From Paenibacillus sp. (lineage in GTDB: Bacteria > Bacillota > Bacilli > Paenibacillales > YIM-B00363), in contig NZ_JAPSKE010000024.1 in NCBI RefSeq assembly GCF_031177825.1, positions 24,656 to 88,655 of the forward strand: 64,000 bases of DNA, read 5' to 3'. The position numbers and the translations under genes are program-made. This document shows, piece by piece, positions 1 to 7,594 of the stretch (position 1 is the first letter of the stretch; every line of letters starts with the position of its first letter). The notes under the pieces were generated by a model, which saw only the letters and a program-made list of their open reading frames with translations, was not told the origin of the DNA and did no database searches.

Positions 1-441
1 ACGATGACGCATAACAGCGATTTCGCGAAGGGCTTCATCGGCCTGATGGACAACATTCACGCGATCGGGGAGTCGGTTCACATTACGTCGGACGAGACGG
101 TGACGTGGAATCAAATTTACGAGATTATCGCAGACAGTCTCGGCGTCGAGCTTCGCGCGGTGCACGTGGCGTCCGAGTTTCTCGCGGCGTGCAGCGACAT
201 CGATTATCGAGGCGGCTTGCTCGGCGACAAGGCGAACTCGGTCGTGTTCGACAACGCGAAGCTAAAGCGGCTCGTGCCGGACTTCGTAGCGACGACGCGG
301 CTCGATCAAGGGCTGAAGGCGACGATTCGGAACATCTTGGCGCATCCGGAGCTGCAGCAGGAAGACCCGGAATTCGACGCGTGGTGCGATCGCGTCGTCG
401 GGGCGATGGAAGCGGCCGCCAGAGCGGTGAAGGAAGGATGA
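1..441 (+). CDS. NAD-dependent epimerase/dehydratase, C-terminal part (5' truncated by window edge)
   Basis: The reading frame is already open at base 1, so only the last 146 codons are seen. The segment HITSDETVTWNQIYEIIA, followed by a variable substrate-side region, is typical of the C-terminal lobe of extended short-chain dehydrogenase/reductase (NAD-dependent epimerase/dehydratase) proteins. The Rossmann GxxGxxG motif and the YxxxK catalytic pair lie upstream of the window, so substrate and reaction cannot be named. It ends in TGA 9 bp before the acetyltransferase start and probably shares its transcript. Family assignment is moderate; an NmrA-like or NDP-sugar reductase is the main alternative. 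Confidence 0.75.
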   Translation, partial: TMTHNSDFAKGFIGLMDNIHAIGESVHITSDETVTWNQIYEIIADSLGVELRAVHVASEFLAACSDIDYRGGLLGDKANSVVFDNAKLKRLVPDFVATTRLDQGLKATIRNILAHPELQQEDPEFDAWCDRVVGAMEAAARAVKEG

Positions 442-450
442 CGGAAACGA

Positions 451-1251
451 TTGGGCGCTTATAAGAAGCCGATTGAATTGCAGGCGAACATCGAGCGGAT
501 GGAGCTCGAGCTGACGAAATGGAACGCCGAAAGGTCGCTTACGCCGACGAAGCGGCAGGTGGAAGCGACCGACGTCGGGGGTTGCGTTCTGCTCCAGGAC
601 CGGACGGACCCGCACTCGATGTACTATAACCGAATCAAAGGGTTCGGCGCCGGCGACGTTCCAAGGCTGCAGGAGATCTTGGCATGGTACCCGGCCAGCG
701 ACGCCGCGCCTTGCTTCGACATGACGCCGGACCGTACGGGGCCGGAGGCGAGCCGCGCGTTGGCCGACGCGGGCTTCCTCCCGGCCGAGCAGCTTGCGTT
801 CATGGCGGCGGAGCCGTCCGATGCGGAGGCCGCGACGTCCTTCGACATCCGTCTGGTGACCGAGCGCACGGCGGAGACGTTCATCCGATGGATCGAGGCG
901 TCTTCGCCGGGGCAGCCGATCGCGGACGCGACGGTCGAGCGAACGAAGGGGTACTTCTGGCAGCCGCACTTCCGCAATTACATGATCGAAATCGACGGCA
1001 GCCCCGCCGCGATGGCGTCGTTGTTCCTCCATGGCGGCGAGGCGTACCTCGCGAACGACTACACGTTCGAAGCGTACCGGGGGCGAGGCTGCCAGACCGC
1101 CTTGATCCGCAGAAGGCTTGCGGACGCCGCTCGCCTCGGCGCGAAGGCCGTCTATACGGACGTCGTCTTCGGTACGCCCAGTCATGCCAATATGGAAAAG
1201 GCCGGCTTCCGTACCGCGTTCGTCAATACGTTCTGGTGCAAGGGGTTATAA
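451..1251 (+). CDS. GNAT-family N-acetyltransferase
   Basis: A 266-residue protein whose C-terminal half carries the GNAT fold signature: a beta-strand with FLHGGEAYLANDYT, then the acetyl-CoA loop YRGRGCQTALIRRRLADA (about residues 210-227) and the closing segment ANMEKAGFR. The N-terminal half looks like a second, degenerate GNAT-like lobe. Substrate unknown. The listed start is TTG at 451; it has only a weak ribosome site, because AAGGATG just upstream better serves a 9-codon frame that dies at 462-464. An in-frame ATG at 499 is a possible alternative. It converges with the TetM-like gene, leaving a 4-bp gap. Confidence 0.8.
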   Translation: MGAYKKPIELQANIERMELELTKWNAERSLTPTKRQVEATDVGGCVLLQDRTDPHSMYYNRIKGFGAGDVPRLQEILAWYPASDAAPCFDMTPDRTGPEASRALADAGFLPAEQLAFMAAEPSDAEAATSFDIRLVTERTAETFIRWIEASSPGQPIADATVERTKGYFWQPHFRNYMIEIDGSPAAMASLFLHGGEAYLANDYTFEAYRGRGCQTALIRRRLADAARLGAKAVYTDVVFGTPSHANMEKAGFRTAFVNTFWCKGL

Positions 1252-1255
1252 CTCA

Positions 1256-3265
1256 TTAGGATGACGACAGCGCGTTCCGGACGCTGAGAATGTACTTCGC
1301 GGTGTCGAGCGGGTTGACGCCGCGGCGGGGGCGCTCCGCCCAAACGTCCGGCGGACACTCCTCGTAGCCGTCGAAGAACGTAGATAACGCGGCGCGGCCC
1401 TTGGTCATCGAGCCGAGCTTGACCGCGTATTCGAGCGACGTCGCCACGGGCACGCGGCCGTGGATCGTCATGCGGTCGCCGTGCGGCTCCGGCGCTTCGA
1501 ACGTCGCGCGCATGAGGACGAGGTCGTTCATCACCTTGCCGCCGAACTCCTCGGGCACGGTCAGCCGGAAGCGAAGCATCGGCTCGAGCAGCTTCGTGCC
1601 GATCCGGTTCAGGCCGTCCATGATGCCCATCGGCGTGGCGACGACGAAGTCGAGCGGATGCGTGTGCCAGACGTGGTGCTGTCCTTCGACGAGCGTAATG
1701 CGCACGTCGACGACCTCCCACCCGTACAAGCCTTGCTGTAGCGCTTCGGGGACGCGGCGGGCGACCTCGTTCTGGTACTGCGGCAGCAAGTCTTCGGCGC
1801 GCACCTGCGCGTCGTATCGCAAGCCCGCCCCTCGAGGCAGCGGCTCCATCTGGAAGCGCAGAATCGCCCAGCACGGCTTCGGCATCGTGTACGCGACGAA
1901 GCCTTCTCCGGCGCCGCGGAGCGTCTCCTTATAGATGACGGACGGCTGTCCGAACGTCACGGCGAGGCCGAATCGGCTCTCGAGCAGGCGGGACAAAATT
2001 TCGAGCTGGATCGGACCCATCACCTTCAGATGCAGCTCGCGCTCTTCCTGCAGCCATTGCAAGGACAGCAGCGGGTCCTCGTCCGCGAGCTCGTGCAGGG
2101 CGGCGATGACGCGCGGGTAGTCGTGTTCGTTCGCCCAATGCACTTGCACGGTAAGAAGCGGGACCGCGAGCTTCGCTTCCTCCGGCACGCCATCCCCGGT
2201 GCCGAGCACGTCGCCGATCCGCGCCTGCTGAAGGCCGCAGACGGCCGCGATGTCCCCGGCCGTCAGCACGCCGACGTCCTCCGACTTCTGCCCGTCGACC
2301 TTCCGAATTTGCGTCACCTTCTCGTCGGCGCCGAGCGTCAGGTTGCGAACGGGATCGCGGTTGCGGAGGGTACCCTGGTACAACCGGACGTACGCCATGC
2401 GTCCCATCGTCTTGTCGCGTTCGATCTTGAAGACGACGCCGGATACGGGAGCCGACGCGTCGCCGCCGGGCTCGGGGAGGTACAGGGCGATGGCTTCCAT
2501 CAGCTCTCGGATGCCGATCCCCTTGCTCGAGGCGCCGAACAGCACCGGGAACAAGGCGCTTCTCCGGGCGAGCGAACGGAAGGCCGTCCGCCACGACGCC
2601 AAGCCGGCATCGGCATCGGGCACGCCCTCCTCGAAATATCGCTCCATCAGCGATTCGCTCGTCTGGGCGACGCTCTCGATCAGCTCCGTTCGGGAGGCGA
2701 TCGCGCCCGGCTCGCGCTCGGCGGCGTTCCAGAGGTCCCTCGCGCCGTCGAACGTCTCCGCCGCGCCGATGGGTTGCTGCACGGGCGTCGCGAGCGGGGA
2801 CAGGTGCTTATGGATATCGTTCAGGACGCGAGCCGCGTCGGCGCCGGCGCGGTCCATCTTGTTGACGTAAAGGATCGTCGGGATGCCCAGCTTGCGGAGC
2901 GCGTGCCAGATGACTTCGGTCTGGGCCTGCACGCCTTCCACGGCGGAGAGGACGAGAACCGCGCCGTCCATGACGCGGAGCGACCGTTCGACCTCGGAGA
3001 GGAAATCGACGTGGCCCGGCGTATCGACGACGTTGACCGAGACGCCGTTCCATTGGAACATCGTCGTCGCCGCCCGCACCGAGATGCCGCGCTCGCGTTC
3101 GACGTCCAGCCAATCGGTGGAGGCGGTGCCCCGATCCACGTCGCCCAGCGCGCGGATGCGGCCGCTTTCGTATAAGAGGTGTTCGGTCGTCGTCGTCTTG
3201 CCCGCGTCGACGTGGGCGAAGATGCCTACGTTGCGCCGGGACGGCGACGGAGGAGTCGCATTCAT
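1256..3265 (-). CDS. TetM/EF-G-like ribosomal protection GTPase
   Basis: A 669-residue translational GTPase. The N-terminal G domain has G1 AHVDAGKTTTTEH, G3 DTPGHVDF and G4 NKMD, followed by elongation-factor domains II to V. Length and the early context (LLYESGRIRALGDVDRGT, VQAQTEVIWHALRKLGIPT) match the Tet(M)/Tet(O)/Otr(A) ribosomal protection group better than housekeeping EF-G, which is longer and carries a G-prime insert. Such proteins dislodge tetracycline from the 30S A site. The start is fixed by AAGGAGG ten bases upstream. It has its own promoter in the divergent gap with the helicase gene and no resistance-island neighbours, so it looks chromosomal. Whether it confers resistance cannot be read from sequence. 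Confidence 0.85.
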   Translation of the reverse strand: MNATPPSPSRRNVGIFAHVDAGKTTTTEHLLYESGRIRALGDVDRGTASTDWLDVERERGISVRAATTMFQWNGVSVNVVDTPGHVDFLSEVERSLRVMDGAVLVLSAVEGVQAQTEVIWHALRKLGIPTILYVNKMDRAGADAARVLNDIHKHLSPLATPVQQPIGAAETFDGARDLWNAAEREPGAIASRTELIESVAQTSESLMERYFEEGVPDADAGLASWRTAFRSLARRSALFPVLFGASSKGIGIRELMEAIALYLPEPGGDASAPVSGVVFKIERDKTMGRMAYVRLYQGTLRNRDPVRNLTLGADEKVTQIRKVDGQKSEDVGVLTAGDIAAVCGLQQARIGDVLGTGDGVPEEAKLAVPLLTVQVHWANEHDYPRVIAALHELADEDPLLSLQWLQEERELHLKVMGPIQLEILSRLLESRFGLAVTFGQPSVIYKETLRGAGEGFVAYTMPKPCWAILRFQMEPLPRGAGLRYDAQVRAEDLLPQYQNEVARRVPEALQQGLYGWEVVDVRITLVEGQHHVWHTHPLDFVVATPMGIMDGLNRIGTKLLEPMLRFRLTVPEEFGGKVMNDLVLMRATFEAPEPHGDRMTIHGRVPVATSLEYAVKLGSMTKGRAALSTFFDGYEECPPDVWAERPRRGVNPLDTAKYILSVRNALSSS

Positions 3266-3295
3266 TTTCCATAAACCTCCTTGCGTACTTCACCC

Positions 3296-3304
3296 ATTAT
3301 ACCA
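3296..3304 (-). promoter_or_regulatory. Extended -10 promoter of the TetM-like gene
   Basis: On the minus strand TGGTATAAT gives an extended -10 (TGn plus a perfect TATAAT). TTGAAA lies only 14 bp further upstream, too close for a normal -35, so the extended -10 probably dominates. The mRNA leader is about 25 nt, leaving no room for the leader-peptide attenuator known upstream of classical tet(M). Confidence 0.5.
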
Positions 3305-3387
3305 TGTCCCTTCCTTTTCAATTGCGCTTAAGTGTGGTACGGTTGAACTTACGATTTCAAATGGAGAATTAGAGTAGGAGACCTTTA

Positions 3388-4809
3388 ATGAACTTTAAAG
3401 CATTGAACATAATCCCCCCGATCCTGCAGGCGCTGGCGAAGGAAAACTACGAGAAGCCGACGCCGATTCAAGAGCAGGCGATTCCCGCCGTGCTGGCCGG
3501 CCGCGACGTCTTCGGCTGCGCGCAGACGGGGACGGGGAAGACGGCGGCCTTTTCCGTGCCGATCCTTCAGCTGCTGCATTCGCGCCCGCGGAAGCAGGGG
3601 GAACGCCGACGCATTCGCGCGCTCGTCCTGTCGCCGACGCGGGAGCTGGCGATTCAGATCGACGAGAGCATGCAGGCGTACGGCCGGTTCACGGGCCTGA
3701 AGAACGTCTCGATCGTCGGAGGGGTATCCCAGAAGCCGCAGGAGCAGGCGCTCGAGCGCGGCGTGGACATTCTGATCGCGACCCCGGGGCGGCTCATCGA
3801 CTTGATCAACCAGAAGGTGGTCGACCTGCGGCACGTGGAGATTTTGGTGTTGGACGAAGCCGACCGCATGCTCGACATGGGCTTCATCAACGACGTGAAG
3901 AAGGTCATCGCGGCGATTCCGGCGAAACGGCAGACGCTGTTCTTCTCGGCGACGGTGCCGCCGGAAATTTCGAAGCTGGCGAACTCGCTGCTCGTGAACC
4001 CGGTCAGCGTCGAAGTGACGCCGGTGTCCTCGACGGTGGATCGGATCGAACAATCGTTGTATTTCGTGGATAAGGAAAATAAGCAGAAGCTCCTTACGGA
4101 CCTGCTGCAGGACCGATCCATCTCGTCCGCGCTCGTGTTTACGCGTACGAAGCACGGCGCCGACCGCGTCGCCAAAGGGCTGACGCGATCGAACATCGCC
4201 GCCCAAGCGATCCACGGCGACAAGTCGCAGAACGCGCGGCAGGCGGCTTTGAATAACTTCAAGAACGGCACGACGCGCGTGTTGGTGGCGACGGACATCG
4301 CGGCGCGGGGCATCGATATCGAAGAGCTGTCCCACGTCATCAACTTCAACCTGCCGAACATTCCGGAGACGTACGTGCACCGGATCGGCCGGACGGGGCG
4401 CGCCGGACATAGCGGCGTGGCGATTTCCTTCTGCGAGCAGGAAGAAATTCCGTATTTGAAAGATATCGAAAAGGTAACGAAAAAAACGATCCCGGTCGTG
4501 AAGGATCACCCGTACCCGATGACCGGCGCGATGCCGGCCGCGAAGCCGGAGCCGCAGCGCGGGCAGCAGCCGCGCGGGCAACAACCGCGGGGTCAGCAGC
4601 CGAGAGGTCAGCAGCCGCAGGGTCAGCAGCGGGGGCCGCAGTCGCAGCCGTCGCAGCGGGGCGCGGGCTCGTCTTCACCGCGCAGCGGCGGGCAATCGCC
4701 GCGACAGGAGCGGCAGGCGTCTTCGCCGAAGCCGTCGGAACCGCGGAGGCAGCCGGTGGCGGCGTCGACCGGCGCGAATCGGTCGCACCGAGGATCGGGC
4801 GGAAGATAA
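3388..4809 (+). CDS. DEAD-box ATP-dependent RNA helicase (RhlE/CshA type)
   Basis: 473 residues. Helicase core: Q-motif region PTPIQEQAIPAVL, motif I AQTGTGKT, Ia PTRELAIQ, Ib TPGRL, II DEAD, III SAT, V TDIAARGIDI and VI HRIGRTGRAG, all intact. The C-terminal tail (from about residue 385) is low-complexity and basic, with near-perfect RGQQP pentapeptide repeats and further R/G/Q/S-rich sequence, the type of RNA-binding tail seen in RhlE and CshA proteins. Likely roles are RNA remodelling in ribosome assembly, cold adaptation and mRNA turnover. Start ATG follows TAGGAGACCTTTA. The repeat-encoding DNA is a run of 15-bp units prone to slippage. Confidence 0.93.
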   Translation: MNFKALNIIPPILQALAKENYEKPTPIQEQAIPAVLAGRDVFGCAQTGTGKTAAFSVPILQLLHSRPRKQGERRRIRALVLSPTRELAIQIDESMQAYGRFTGLKNVSIVGGVSQKPQEQALERGVDILIATPGRLIDLINQKVVDLRHVEILVLDEADRMLDMGFINDVKKVIAAIPAKRQTLFFSATVPPEISKLANSLLVNPVSVEVTPVSSTVDRIEQSLYFVDKENKQKLLTDLLQDRSISSALVFTRTKHGADRVAKGLTRSNIAAQAIHGDKSQNARQAALNNFKNGTTRVLVATDIAARGIDIEELSHVINFNLPNIPETYVHRIGRTGRAGHSGVAISFCEQEEIPYLKDIEKVTKKTIPVVKDHPYPMTGAMPAAKPEPQRGQQPRGQQPRGQQPRGQQPQGQQRGPQSQPSQRGAGSSSPRSGGQSPRQERQASSPKPSEPRRQPVAASTGANRSHRGSGGR

Positions 4810-4825
4810 CGAAGGGGGCGCAGCC

Positions 4826-5308
4826 ATGAAGACGATGTTTCGGTACAACTGGATGGTGCGCGAGGCTTGGTATGCGTGGTGTGAAGGCGTCCCCGAGGAA
4901 GAGCTGCTTCGCGAGCGGACGGGCGGCGTCGGCGGTATCCTGCGCACGCTGTTCCATATGGTCGACGTGGAGTGGAGCTGGATTCGCGTCATGCAGGGCG
5001 AGCCGGACTTCCAAGAGGATTTCGCCGGATACCGGAGCCTCAAGCGGGTGAAGGAGCTGGACCGACGGTTTCGTCCCGAGGTGGAAGCGTTCGTAGACGC
5101 CTGGCACGACGGGTTGGAGCGGCGGCCGTTCCACGATCGCCGCGCGGACGGCACGGTCGTCGTCGACGCTTGGGGCGAAATTATGCGCCATGTCGTCGCG
5201 CACCATATCCATCATGCCGGACAGCTGTCGGTATGGGCGCGGGAAGTCGGGAAGGCGCCGGTGTCTCCCAATGTCATCGGGCGGGGCTTGATCGCCCCGG
5301 ATCTATAA
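4826..5308 (+). CDS. DinB-family (YfiT-like) putative metal-dependent protein
   Basis: 160 residues with the DinB four-helix layout: a first metal-ligand helix around TLFHMVDVEWSW (His about residue 43) and the C-terminal pair in VVAHHIHHAGQ, which supply the family's His triad for divalent metal. DinB/YfiT proteins are often thiol- or stress-related transferases of uncertain substrate (bacillithiol transferases belong here). The gene begins 16 bp after the helicase with AAGGGGG in between and is followed by a strong terminator at 5322. Co-transcription with the helicase is likely; a functional link is not evident. Confidence 0.85.
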   Translation: MKTMFRYNWMVREAWYAWCEGVPEEELLRERTGGVGGILRTLFHMVDVEWSWIRVMQGEPDFQEDFAGYRSLKRVKELDRRFRPEVEAFVDAWHDGLERRPFHDRRADGTVVVDAWGEIMRHVVAHHIHHAGQLSVWAREVGKAPVSPNVIGRGLIAPDL

Positions 5309-5321
5309 ACATGCGAGTCTG

Positions 5322-5349
5322 GAGCGGACGGAGGCGTTCGCTCTTTTTT
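5322..5349 (+). terminator. Intrinsic terminator after the DinB gene
   Basis: GAGCGGACG, loop GAGG, CGTTCGCTC (one G-T pair), then six T residues. It closes the helicase-DinB unit. Confidence 0.8.
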
Positions 5350-5391
5350 CTATGGATAATTCCGATCGTGGCAACCGCCTCGCATCAGGGG

Positions 5392-5397
5392 TATACT
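5392..5397 (+). promoter_or_regulatory. -10 element of the nagA promoter
   Basis: TATACT about 35 bp before the nagA start, directly after the upstream terminator. The best -35 is a poor GTGGCA at 18 bp spacing, so an activator or a weak promoter is likely. No CRE-like palindrome was found. Confidence 0.35.
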
Positions 5398-5431
5398 GGG
5401 TGGTAACTTATTCGTAAGGGTGGAACCGAGC

Positions 5432-6586
5432 ATGACAACTACGGGAATCCGAAATATTCGATGGATCGCCGGCGACGAGACGGTTTCGGGCAGCGTGCTG
5501 GTGCGGGACGGCCGCATCGTCTCCGTGCACGCGGAAGCCGACGCCGTCTGGACGGACGTCGACGAGTTCGTCGACGGGAACGGGCGGCTGCTCATTCCGG
5601 GCATGATCGACGTGCACATTCACGGCGCCGAGGGCTTCGATATGATGGACGGCACGACGAAGAGCGTGGAGGTCGTGTCGGAGGCTTGCGCGCGGACCGG
5701 CTGCACGTCCTTCCTCGCGACATCCGTCTCGTCCACGTTGGAGGACTTGCTGACGATGATCGACAGCGTCGCGCAGACGGTCGGCCGCGAGCCGGGCGCC
5801 CGCATCGTCGGGATGCACATCGAGGGGCCGTATTTGAATGTGAAACGCAAGGGGATGCAGAACGAGAAATATTTGCGCCATCCGGATCGGGACGAGATGG
5901 GCCTCATTCTCCAGAAGGCGGGCTCGTTGATCCGCATGGTGACGTTGGCGCCGGAGCTGCCGGGCGGCATGGAGATGATCGGCTACTTGAAGGAGCGGGG
6001 CGTCATCCCGGCGCTCGCGCATACGGACGCGACGTACGAGGAAGCGGTCGAGGCGTTCCGCGGCGGCGCGAGTCACGTGACGCATTGCTGCAACGGTATG
6101 CGCCCGATCCATCACCGCGATCCGGGCCTGATCTTGGCCGCCTTCGAGGCGGACCACGTCAGCGTGCAGGCGATCGTGGACGACGTGCACCTGCACCCGG
6201 CGATGGTTCGCCTCTTGTACCGCGAGAAGGGGCCGGAGAAGATGGTGCTGATCACGGACGCGCTGCAGGCGATGGGCATGGGCGACGGCACGTACACGTT
6301 CGGCGGGCACGAAGTGAAGGTGGCGGACGGCGTCGCGACGTTGGCCGACGGCACGCTCGCGTCGAGTACGGTGACGATGAACGAGGCGCTGGCGAAGACG
6401 GTGAAAGCGGGCATCCCGCTGCGAGACGCCGTCGCGATGGCGACGCGGACGCCGGCCGACCTGCTCGGCTTGCCGACGAAGGGCCGGATCGAGCCGGGCG
6501 CGGACGCGGATCTCGTGTTGTTGGACGAGCGGTTCGAGGTAGAGTGGACGATGGTCGGCGGGAACGTGGTCTATCGCCGAGCATAG
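5432..6586 (+). CDS. nagA: N-acetylglucosamine-6-phosphate deacetylase
   Basis: 384 residues of the amidohydrolase superfamily. Visible NagA features: the TIM-barrel entry IPGMIDVHIHGAEGFDMMDG, the metal-ligand Glu in GMHIEGPYLN, His in ALAHTDATY and CCNGM, and ITDALQAMG before the C-terminal small beta domain with a GRIEPGADADLVLL ending. It converts GlcNAc-6-P to GlcN-6-P plus acetate in amino-sugar and cell-wall recycling. ATG 5432 is preferred over GTG 5420 because AAGGGTGG sits eight bases before it. No nagB or GntR-type nagR follows, which is unusual for Bacilli where nagAB(R) are normally adjacent. A terminator follows at once. Confidence 0.95.
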   Translation: MTTTGIRNIRWIAGDETVSGSVLVRDGRIVSVHAEADAVWTDVDEFVDGNGRLLIPGMIDVHIHGAEGFDMMDGTTKSVEVVSEACARTGCTSFLATSVSSTLEDLLTMIDSVAQTVGREPGARIVGMHIEGPYLNVKRKGMQNEKYLRHPDRDEMGLILQKAGSLIRMVTLAPELPGGMEMIGYLKERGVIPALAHTDATYEEAVEAFRGGASHVTHCCNGMRPIHHRDPGLILAAFEADHVSVQAIVDDVHLHPAMVRLLYREKGPEKMVLITDALQAMGMGDGTYTFGGHEVKVADGVATLADGTLASSTVTMNEALAKTVKAGIPLRDAVAMATRTPADLLGLPTKGRIEPGADADLVLLDERFEVEWTMVGGNVVYRRA

Positions 6587-6592
6587 AAGGGG

Positions 6593-6619
6593 GGGCGCCT
6601 CGCGAAGGCGTCCTTTTTT
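6593..6619 (+). terminator. Intrinsic terminator after nagA
   Basis: GGGCGCCT, loop CGCGA, AGGCGTCC with one G-T pair, then six T residues. Confidence 0.8.
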
Positions 6620-6870
6620 GTGGGCTGGGCGGCGGGAAATTCCGCTTAAGCTCAACAATGAGCTTAGTGAGCCCTGTTAGTCGGAAAATACCGCCTATAA
6701 GCTCGAATTCGAACTTCCCACGAAAAGCGCCACTCCTTTGATGCGTACTTGGACGAATTCGCTTTGATAAACTCGCGCGCCAAGCGTGAGAGGCCATTTT
6801 CGCGCGGGAGTCCTATTTCCTAGGCAATATGCGGGCTCGGAGAGAATAGATATCTGTGGGTGCGATTTCC
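6620..6870. other. Gene-free, lower-GC intergenic region with nested inverted repeats
   Basis: No credible coding frame on either strand. It contains TAAGCTC (6647-6653), its inverted copy GAGCTTA (6660-6666) and a further direct copy TAAGCTC (6698-6704), framed by GGCGG (6631-6635) and CCGCC (6691-6695). This could fold as a two-tier hairpin without a T-run. It resembles the kind of dispersed intergenic repeat seen in Paenibacillus genomes, but that cannot be shown from one copy. Confidence 0.45.
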
Positions 6871-6871
6871 G

Positions 6872-6900
6872 TTGCCACTTGTTGGAAATTCGGATATCAT
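6872..6900 (+). promoter_or_regulatory. Sigma-A-type promoter of the P-loop kinase gene
   Basis: TTGCCA, 17 bp, TATCAT. This places the start site about 25 bp before the ATG at 6931. Confidence 0.55.
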
Positions 6901-6930
6901 TCGAAGATAGTGAATTTGAGGAGGAAGAAT

Positions 6931-7482
6931 ATGGAGCCGAACGGACCGCATTTGTTTTTGATAACGGGGATTATGGCAAGCGGCAAGTCGACCGTCGCGC
7001 AGCTGATGGCCGAGCGATTCGAACGATCCGTTCATCTTCGCGGGGACGTCTTCCGCAAGATGATCGTGAACGATCGGGTCGAGGCGAAGCCGGACGGCGA
7101 CGCGGACGGGCTCGCGCAGCTTCGCTTACGGTACCGGCTGGCCGCGCAAGCGGCGGACGCATATCTGGAGGCGGGATTTCACGTCGTCATGCAGGACGTC
7201 GTAGTCGGGGCGCTGCTGACGGATTTTCTGTCGTACGTAAACCATCGGCCGTTGCACTTGGTCGTGTTATGCCCCTCCGTCGCCGCCGTCGAAGCGCGGG
7301 AGGCCGGCAGAGGGAAGAAGGGGTACGGGATTTGGACGGCGTCCCAGTTGGACGACGTATTACGGACGGAGACGCCGAGGCTAGGGCTGTGGCTCGATTC
7401 CACCGAGTGGACGCCGGAGGAGACGGTATCTCGCATTCTCGAGCGCGTGTGGGACGAAGGGTGTATCGACGGCCGCAAATAA
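6931..7482 (+). CDS. P-loop AAA/zeta-type small-molecule kinase
   Basis: 183 residues. The N-terminus holds a Walker A motif, ITGIMASGKSTVAQ (about residues 10-23), then HLRGDVFRKMIV, a lid/substrate segment, and VVMQDVVVG. This is the layout of the chloramphenicol phosphotransferase/zeta-toxin/gluconate-kinase group of P-loop kinases, which phosphorylate small molecules. No antitoxin gene is adjacent, so a toxin role is unlikely. The ATG at 6931 has GAGGAGGAAG directly upstream and is much better than the longer frame from 6856. Substrate unknown; an antibiotic or nucleoside/sugar kinase is possible. Confidence 0.75.
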   Translation: MEPNGPHLFLITGIMASGKSTVAQLMAERFERSVHLRGDVFRKMIVNDRVEAKPDGDADGLAQLRLRYRLAAQAADAYLEAGFHVVMQDVVVGALLTDFLSYVNHRPLHLVVLCPSVAAVEAREAGRGKKGYGIWTASQLDDVLRTETPRLGLWLDSTEWTPEETVSRILERVWDEGCIDGRK

Positions 7483-7497
7483 ATTATTGTAAAGGTA

Positions 7498-7531
7498 TTG
7501 ACTTGCGGAACTGTAAACATTACTGTAACAG
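7498..7531 (+). promoter_or_regulatory. Promoter and operator-like palindrome of the DHA2 exporter gene
   Basis: TTGACT at 7498 with 17-bp spacing to a weak TACTGT at 7521. Overlapping the -10 is GTAA-ACA-TTAC (7513-7523), part of the repeat CTGTAA...CTGTAA. A palindrome on the -10 of an exporter gene suggests repression by a TetR- or MarR-like protein encoded elsewhere. No such regulator is adjacent. Confidence 0.4.
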
Positions 7532-7594
7532 ATAGCGGGCCGCCGATCAAAGAGCTCGTCAAACAAGATTTTCTAGAGGATAGGAAGTGGATTC

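Noticed and set aside
5408..6658. 416-codon minus-strand frame and long plus frame across nagA
   Set aside because: Mirror frames of nagA with Arg/His-rich composition and no ribosome sites.
6931..7482. Zeta-toxin/antitoxin system
   Set aside because: No antitoxin-like gene adjoins the P-loop kinase; the upstream gap has no frame.
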